Shown one piece after another: positions 56,612 through 64,000 of a stretch of 64,000 nt of DNA (position 1 is its first letter; every line of letters starts with the position of its first letter). The DNA is taken from assembly GCF_039555335.1 (NCBI RefSeq), contig NC_092628.1, positions 82,424,315 through 82,488,314 of the forward strand, read 5' to 3'. The notes beneath the pieces are model-generated. The model worked only from the letters and a program-made list of their open reading frames with translations. It did not search any database and was not told where the DNA came from. This DNA comes from Amphiura filiformis. Taxonomy: Eukaryota > Echinodermata > Ophiuroidea > Amphilepidida > Amphiuridae. The position numbers were made by a program, and so were the translations under genes.

Positions 56612-56906
56612 TTTGTCGTTTTTTACTCACACAGAACTTACAAAAAATACCAAAAATGGCTACTTTTGAACTTCCACGGCTCGTTGTTGCTTGTGTAGTC
56701 AAAATGGCGGCGGATTCTTTTTCGGGTGAGGTTTTGCAAATACAAAAAAGTGATCTTTGGACTCGCGCCTTTCCAACTGACGCGATTTGGTTAGAGCATT
56801 CACATAAAGTAGGCGGGTCTACAGAGATGACCAAGTTGAAATTGTAGTTTTTATCTTTAGTTGTTGTTTTCCTAGACTGCTGATTGACAACGATGCTGAA
56901 GTGGTT

Positions 56907-57171
56907 GTAATATGTGACTCCTCGCCACAACTGAGCCCGGATGTCGCCAGTGCCACTATTGAGATATGCTCCATCGAACTTAACAATAAACAATAGGAAA
57001 GAAAGGATTTATTGACTGTTTTATTGATTTTTCACTACTTAAATGTCAAGTACTATAGACATGATATACATCATTTTAAAGCTAATTTCAAGCAGAATAT
57101 TTTGGTTGAATATCTCAAAAATGATGATTGGCGACATCCGGGCTCAGTTGTGGCGAGGAGTCACATATTAC
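56907..57171. repeat. Perfect 43-bp inverted repeat between the aquaporin genes
   Basis: Left arm 56907-56949 begins GTAATATGTGACTCCTCGCC and contains CAACTGAGCCCGGATGTCGC. The right arm 57129-57171 is its exact reverse complement. Spacer about 179 bp. Confidence 0.95.
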
Positions 57172-57863
57172 ATTTGTTTGTAATTATCCTATTCACTACA
57201 TTGGTATTTGGAATGCTATGTACATAGTATACTTTGTGTTTGCATTCGGTCAAATATTAATCTGATAACTTGGAGTACCTATTGGAATATTTTGCATATA
57301 AATGACACATATTCATTCCTAAAGTGAATATTGCTTCAGAACATTTTATTTGTGTTCATTTCTCGCTATCATTGAAGTATGAACAAGCATTACACGATCA
57401 TCAAATAGTAGAAAAATTATACTACCGGGATAATAAATGAAGATCGAAAATAAGATGGAAAGTGTCATTTTGAATATTGACTAGCAAAGGCTTAATTATA
57501 AATATAATCATGATAATTCTCGTCCCATTAAAGAAATTACGATAAAACACTGACACCACTCAGCACTCACCGCTAAAATTTCAAAGTCTTAACAAATTTT
57601 TACAGCCCTATATCAGTCAAACCTGTTGTTTGTGCATTTACTTAAACTTGAATCGACATTATCATCATTTACTTGACTTAATACATGTAGTTTAATGATA
57701 ATGTAAATAATAGTTGATTAAGATTAGCCTGGGGTCGAGTACAGATAAAAAAAACCCACAGAAAACAATGTTGTTGTTTTCATAAGCATTTTATAACATT
57801 TAAACATTAATAATAATATAACAAGTAAAGAATGTAAGAAACGTCAATGTGTCTGCCAAGGTT

Positions 57864-57987
57864 GTTTCAAAAGATGGAAACATTGTTTCAAAAGATGGTA
57901 ATATTGTTTCAAAAGATGGAAACATTGTTTCAAAAGATGGTAACATTGTTTCAAAAGATGGTAACATTGTTTCAAAAGATGGTAACA
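57864..57987. repeat. 21-bp minisatellite, about six units
   Basis: GTTTCAAAAGATGG(A/T)AA(C/T)ATT repeated six times. The 21-bp period keeps all frames open, which explains the repetitive open frames on both strands. Confidence 0.95.
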
Positions 57988-58849
57988 TCTTGCCAGAATG
58001 CCATGCCAGAATTTCAGGGAAAGTATTTATTAATCACTAGAAAGAACAAAAGTTTCTGGAACACAACCTGACCCTTTGCGATAAACATATAAATTCGATA
58101 CGTTTTTGTAATGTAAATGAAGTCAATTTTATGATTGATAACACGAGCCTGGTATATGTAAATGAGATTTTTATTTGAACAATTTTTCACACGTGGGAAG
58201 TTGGTATTGCTGTTAGCTTTATTTGAGTAAGGATATGAGTGTGTGCTTGATATCAAATTTGTAATAACAGAACTTCCTAGTTTCGAAAAGTTGTCTCGCG
58301 TTATAATATATATTGATTTGGATCGAATTTATAATAAATCTGAAGAAATCTGAGGAATTACGACTGCACTTATGTCACACACGCCGGCTCCTCAACCTTC
58401 TACGGAGTCATCTCCACGATACGGTAAGTTATTTTTTGTCTAATTTCATAATTTCCGATAACCATAAATAGTTAAAAATACAAAAAAATAATGTATAAGG
58501 AAGTCTTAAAGTTCAGGTGGGACATTCAATTGTGCAATGATATTCAATGTTCCAATTAATTTACTTTGTCTTCAAAGTATTTCCAATATCGTGATGAATA
58601 AAAGAACATGTTTGAAATTTAAATAATGATATTAACTTCCTTAGAAATAATATGGAATTACATGACAATTGCAATGGTCACATTTCTGTTATTGGTGTCA
58701 CACAGCATTTGACTTCAGTTTATTAGATGACATGTCAAAGAATGATCGGGATTTCCACAATAGACATCATTTTTATACATTCTATTTTTTATGGACTAAG
58801 CTTATTCATCATGTTCGCAAAATATTGAAAAGGAATCTAATTGTATAAT

Positions 58850-58993
<144 letters not shown>

Positions 58994-59311
58994 TTAACAT
59001 GAATTACATAAATAATTCAACAACGTTTGAAATAATGCTCATACTAATTATTTAATGAATTTAGAAAAAAAATACATGGTAGGCCTACTTTAATCATTCA
59101 CCTCAAAATTTTAATCGCCTAACTCAAAATAAATAATTCCCGCGCGTCTGTCGTTCGGAGTCCAAAGTTCGTATGCGAAGATGATATCAGTGTTTGGTAC
59201 CTCACCCATAGTATCTCATTGTCCGCCATTTTGGCAAATAACGGTTGCCACAATCCATTAGCTATTACAATTTTTTGTCTTCAATTTTTGACAATATTTC
59301 CTCAAACAGAG

Positions 59312-62300
59312 ATGGCTCGGAACGTAGAAAAGATTGATTTTGATGACGATGATGAGTATGACGACAAAGAAGTGACATTCTTCGAAGAATTCATCCAGTC
59401 AACTATTGCCGAGTTTTTCGGGACATTCTTCTATGTATTTATTGCTTGCTTAGTTGTCACATCGGGCAATCTTTATTCCATGGCGTTTGCTGAAGGTCTT
59501 GCCATCGCCTGTTTATGTTCAGCTTTTATAAACATAAGGTAAGGAAAGAATGAAGTGTTAAACTTTGTTGCAAACTGGGAGTAAATTAAACGTTAGAAAT
59601 GCGAAGAGATATAGTCAACCCCGTGGTCAACATAAATAGTATCTCAAATTCTCTATCGCTTTCCAGGATTGCTTTGCTCCTGAATTGAGATATTAATATC
59701 TAAACATAAGTTACAGAAGTGGGCATTTTTAAAAATCGTCAATCATTGATGTTATTTTTGTTGATACATCATCACAATATACATTTTAAATGTAATTTAG
59801 TGAATTTACAAACGAATAACGCAAAATAATGTTAACATTCAAATATATAATGTGCTTGGTCGTCCAATTTCAAATTACAGACGTGACATTTAATATGGAA
59901 TATTTCTTCACGAAGTGCCAAGACTAATCTGAAAGGGGTCTGCATGTCAAATAATTTTTTAATAGAAATGTGCTTTCCATGAGTTTACATTATGGTGCTC
60001 ATAATGTAGTTACATTATGATGCTCATAATGTAGTGCATTTGCCTAATTTGAATTTGAGAATTGTGGGGGACACAATTTCGGACTTTATGCAAAATTGTT
60101 CTGTTAACATGGTTAATATCAAATTTATTGGGATTTGAGGTGATATTTCCTAAACTTTGTCAGCAATTTGCATTTGCCACAGCTGAATGCACTTGCAATG
60201 TAGGCCTACCATTGTTTTTTTTAATGGGAGAAGCTTAAAATATAGCTCTTCAAACTGGTACGAACTCAGAAAGTTTGAATGCCCCACAAACCACGAAAGA
60301 TTACAAAGAACCACAAACCGCGAAAGACTAGATTGCCCGCAGGCCTATCGATAAACCACGAAATACGGATATCCAACAAGCTTAGACTACAAATTAGCTC
60401 CCGATAGAGAGCAGGACTTGATGAGGGAAATTAAAACCACAAACCACGAAAGATTACAAAGAACCACAAACCGCGAAAGACTAGATTGCCCGCAGGCCTA
60501 TCGATAAACCACGAAATACGGATATCCAACAAGCTTAGACTATAAATTAGCTCCCGATAGAGATATTCAACTAATTGCCCCGAAGGGCTACAAAGAACCA
60601 CAAACCGCGAAATTCGGATAGCTAAGTAGATTGCCCCGCAGGGCTACAAAGAACCACAAACATTAAAACACGATTATCTGGGGCATTTAGACGCTTCCGT
60701 AGTATAGGCTTAAATATATGCGCATTTACCAGTTCCGACATGAAGTAGGCCTAAATCGGATTTACTCTCTGTGTGTCTCTCTGGCATTGTCAACATTGGG
60801 TGTGTTGTTCATATTTAAATTTTCTTTACTTATTTACGTAGCCTTGAATAATTAAAGTATATTAAAATGTTTATTGATCATTGTGTACGCCTCTGAACAT
60901 TACAGTCACGCGTGACGAGCAAGTTTTAAAAATAAACGACTGATAAAGTTTTGTTTAATTATTTATTGTCATGAATCAAGAATAGCAACTTCAAACATCC
61001 ATTTTTCGTTTTATTCGTTTTATGGTGCACTTCGTAACCTGATGACTTTCCAAGCTTGGAGCTGCTTGGCTACATTCATAAAAAGAAAAGAAATCTACCA
61101 AAAAAACATTGACAACGTAAAGAAATCAGCAAGTTTAAAAAACCCCACCTCGGCTCACTTTTTGAAACTTGGTCCCATTTTGAACACCAACAGCAAATCA
61201 GTGTTTTTATTTTATTTCAACAGAATACAGCGTTTCTAACAAGATTACAAGCCTACTTGTTATTCGTTTAATTCAATCATTAATCATGATATTATAAGAC
61301 AAAACACAAAAAGATATTGGCTTATCATGCAAGAACAAGATAATAACCTTTCAGGTCGTTCCAGAAAGCTTACAAATTAATATCGCATCTGCACATTAAA
61401 GATGCATAACACTTCTGGAAATGTTTTAAATTGATATAAATATGATAAAGTTTAAATCAGTACCTTTTACAAATGGGACCAAGTTTCAAAAAGTGAGCCG
61501 AGGTGGGTTTTTTTAAACTTGCTGATTTCTTTACGTTGTCAACGTTTTTTTGGTAGATCATTATTATCATCACCCATCATTTGTTTTGTTTGGTTGGTTT
61601 TAGTTGGGGGGTGTTTATTTGTTTGTTTGGGGTTTGGGTATATTGACATGTTTTCTGCTCTTAAGATTTAGTCCGACGATTTGGTATTTGGTACACTGCT
61701 TTTCAGGTTTGCGTGATTTGCTTGCAGTGATCTACTTTCTAGCCATCTCAGTGCTTTTTTATTACTTTTGTTTCTATTTTCATTGTTAGCGGCGGAATGT
61801 TCAACCCAGCCCTGACCTGGGCAGTGTGTTTGTCAGGTGGTATCAACCCATTGGTTGGAGTCATCTACTTTGCTGTACAAACTATCGCTGCGATGGCTGG
61901 ATCTGGATTCTGTAAGGTACGTAAGGATAGTTAATGCTTACTTTGGTGCAATTGAAGTGGTATTTCGTGATTTAGGTATCATCTTTTGAGGGTATGGTCC
62001 AATAGATATATCTACTAAAACGCTTATTTTCAAAATATCAGTCGGACATTCAATTTGCGACCTACGCATGTTGCAGCACCCCATATGCAACTGTTTTGTA
62101 ATTTTGGCCTGACGACAGCCTGAAAATACAAAGTGGACGATATCTTTGTCAAAACACCAAATCTGCAAGAAAGTTATGCACACAATCAAAAAGAAAATAT
62201 TGGCTGTTAAGTATATTTATCATACAAGTTGAAAAAATGAGGGTCTAATATGACATAAATGAGATTGGGCACTATATACGCATTTATTATTATTATTATT

Positions 62301-63400
62301 GTGTTTCCTTATTTTCAATATGACAAGAAACGATTTTGCTCCAAAAATAAGTCTTTAACGGGAAAGATCTTGATTTAACAGCCACTTCTTGAATAACGTT
62401 TTGACACCAATATCTCGGAAAAGATGCAAATCTTATTGTCTTATTTTTTGTCAACAGGGAGTACTCTACCAATATGACTACCAGGACATCAATGGTGGTT
62501 CAACACAATGGAGGGGTGTCGTCCCTCTCGACAAACACGACATCAATGCTGAATTACAAGTCACCACATTAGGCGCTATCATCACAGAAACCATGGTGTG
62601 TATATTCATTTTCATGGTATATCTACAATCTAACATGGACAGCAAAGGAAAAAATGTGACCGGTCCCTTAGCGTATGGATTTGCGGTGACTGCCGGAATA
62701 TTAATTGGGTGAGTTTAGATTACATCAACTGTTTTAAAAATGAAAAAGGATTTGCGACTGCTGAAAAATTATAGGTTCATTAAATGTGTATCACTAGTGA
62801 AATTGTTACATAATAATGCACGCGTACAGAGATATTGATGCGTCTAATACACGAGCCCCGCAGGGGAAGTTCATTTCACGCATCAACATCTCAGTACAAG
62901 TGCATTCATTATTGTGTACGAATATCGAGCAACAAGTGATAGACATTTATCAATTTCATACACGAGAAAAAGCCCATTGTATTTTGATATTGATAAAACA
63001 AAATTGTCTTTTAAAATATTGGAAAGTTGCAAATAAATATGCATCAACCTGCAAGAAAAATGAACGCGTCCGAAAGCATCGATACCTGAAAAAATAAGTG
63101 ACTCGGAAGCCCCAAAAGCTCCCAAATGGCTGGAGACAGTGGAGAGTTTGCGAATGGCGTTCCCAATTAACTCCCACGTCTATGAATCTTGATCATAACC
63201 ATCTAAGTTAACTTGTATGGTGACAAGACAAATTGCTCTCAATTTGATTTTTCTCTTTGCCTTAGTTACCATGCATCGGGAGGAAGTTTTAATCCAGCCC
63301 GTAGTTTTGGCTCATCGGCAATATCAGGCTTCTGGGATGAGGCTTACATCTACTGGGCAGGACCATTCATTGGCGCTACGTTTGCAGGAGCGTTTTATCG
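59312..63400 (+). CDS. AQP8-like aquaporin paralogue (3' end not in window)
   Basis: A divergent partner of the minus-strand gene. Exons: 59312-59538, 61790-61916, 62458-62708, 63266-63400, all GT-AG with agreeing phases, 740 nt. The N-terminus is strongly acidic ([12 protein letters not shown]). Pore loops are [11 protein letters not shown] and [12 protein letters not shown]; the filter positions are Glu, Ile, Gly, Arg. Exons 2 and 4 have exactly the lengths of the paralogue's exons 2 and 5 (127 and 135 nt). Exon 3 (251 nt) equals the paralogue's exons 3 plus 4 (86 + 165), so one intron is absent here. The expected short last exon (about 46 nt, encoding a GDxxxRLIxK-type tail) was not found before 64000. 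A weak AG at ~63926 gives only an early stop. Confidence 0.9.
60285..60665. repeat. Tandem ~148-bp repeats with CCACAAACC(A/G)CGAAA core
   Basis: Block AACCACGAAAGATTACAAAG...GATAAACCACGAAATACGGA is duplicated at ~60290 and ~60437, followed by partial units ending near 60660. In aquaporin intron 1. Confidence 0.85.
61096..61565. mobile_element. Foldback element with ~80-bp arms in aquaporin intron 1
   Basis: CTACCAAAAAAACATTGACA... and CCACCTCGGCTCACTTTTTG near 61099-61180 are mirrored at 61475-61560 (CAAAAAGTGAGCCGAGGTGG). About 220 bp upstream of the exon at 61790. Confidence 0.85.
62805..63095 (-). repeat. Third copy of the dispersed ~280-bp repeat, in aquaporin intron 3
   Basis: Carries AATAATGCACGCGTACAGAG and CACGAGCCCCGCAGGGG, plus an inverted end (CATCAACATCTCAGTAC). 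Related to the 1650-1930 and 2060-2345 copies. Confidence 0.6.
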
Positions 63401-64000
63401 GTAAGATATTATAATATATAGGCCTATATATTCTTTTACAATAAACATATTTTGTTTAGGGTGGATTTAAGTGGTTTATCCAAATACTTGTGTATATTTG
63501 AGAGATTGCGATTTTTACGTCAACGCGAACTTTTTCAAAAATAACTACGTACTATGACTTATTTTCAGTTGCAAATCAGATTACGTTAAAAATTGTACAA
63601 TTTACGCGCAAAGCTCGCAAAAAAGATTCTGTTTTAGTGTACATTTCCCAACAAAAAAGGGGGGTCATTGGGTGTAAGCTGATGAAAAGGGGGTAATTGG
63701 GTGGCACATTTGCTGATAAAAGGGGTTTATTGACAGGCACATGAAGCGTGCCAATATATGCGAGTGCCCTCAGTGCCCCCTTCCCCGTAACTACCATAGC
63801 AATAGGTTTAAACAATTTTTGAATATATCACCCTGCACTACAAGCAGGTTGTACTCATTACCTGTGTATGTTTGCAATCATAGATTGAATGCAATACCGC
63901 TCTCTTCCAAGATACTAATCTTACAGGTGCTAGTGATCAGCAGGATATGAATATTCTATAGAATTACGATCCAGGTCTTTATTCCTGTTCTTTGACATCT

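Noticed and set aside
56656-56847. 63-residue open frame upstream of the minus-strand aquaporin
   Set aside because: Lies on the opposite strand of the likely 5' leader, with no recognisable family or splice signals.
57800-58071. Repetitive open frames on both strands, including SKDGNIV-type repeats
   Set aside because: They are translations of a 21-bp minisatellite, whose period keeps every frame open.
63927-63962. Candidate last exon of the plus-strand aquaporin
   Set aside because: In the frame needed after 63400 the AG at ~63926 yields an immediate stop; the alternative AG gives a tail unlike AQP8. The exon is probably beyond the window.

Overview
The window is animal (metazoan) nuclear DNA. 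It is AT-rich, genes are split by GT-AG introns, long stretches are non-coding, and transposon debris is dense. I infer a marine invertebrate deuterostome, possibly an echinoderm or hemichordate, from the gene set and the many copies of the short palindrome TAGGCCTA. The species is not identified. There are no operons, CRISPR arrays, rRNA genes or convincing tRNA genes.

Layout. (1) 136-6085, minus: five internal exons of a mitochondrial succinyl-CoA:3-ketoacid CoA transferase (OXCT/SCOT). The targeting-peptide exon was not found and the catalytic C-terminal half lies off the left edge. (2) 6111-27254: about 21 kb with no recognised host gene. It holds several foldback/MITE families, many flanked by TTAA as in piggyBac-type elements, pieces of non-LTR retrotransposons, and a tandem duplication (15684-20630). 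The nesting there gives a relative order of events. (3) 27379-29909, plus: an intronless leucine-rich-repeat GPCR related to relaxin-type/GRL101-like LGRs, broken by one apparent missing T. (4) 33345-39639, minus: a complete four-exon SLC16-like (monocarboxylate transporter-like) gene. (5) 42292-47220, minus: a decayed paralogue with a nonsense codon, a 7-base deletion and a 1.2-kb foldback element inside an exon. (6) 50520-56611, minus, and 59312 to beyond the window, plus: two divergent AQP8-type aquaporin genes. Their exon lengths match except that one intron is absent from the plus-strand gene.

The host genes do not form an obvious pathway. The SLC16-like pair and the aquaporin pair look like local duplications. 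The strongest observations are: both AQP8-like proteins carry Glu at the selectivity-filter position of helix 2 (His in vertebrate AQP8, Phe in AQP1); one aquaporin intron is cleanly absent; a perfect 43-bp inverted repeat lies between the two aquaporin start codons; and the filled and empty TTAA sites directly record transposon insertions. I did not find a clearly new multi-gene system. All exon limits come from reading frame, splice consensus and remembered family similarity, not from alignments or transcripts.
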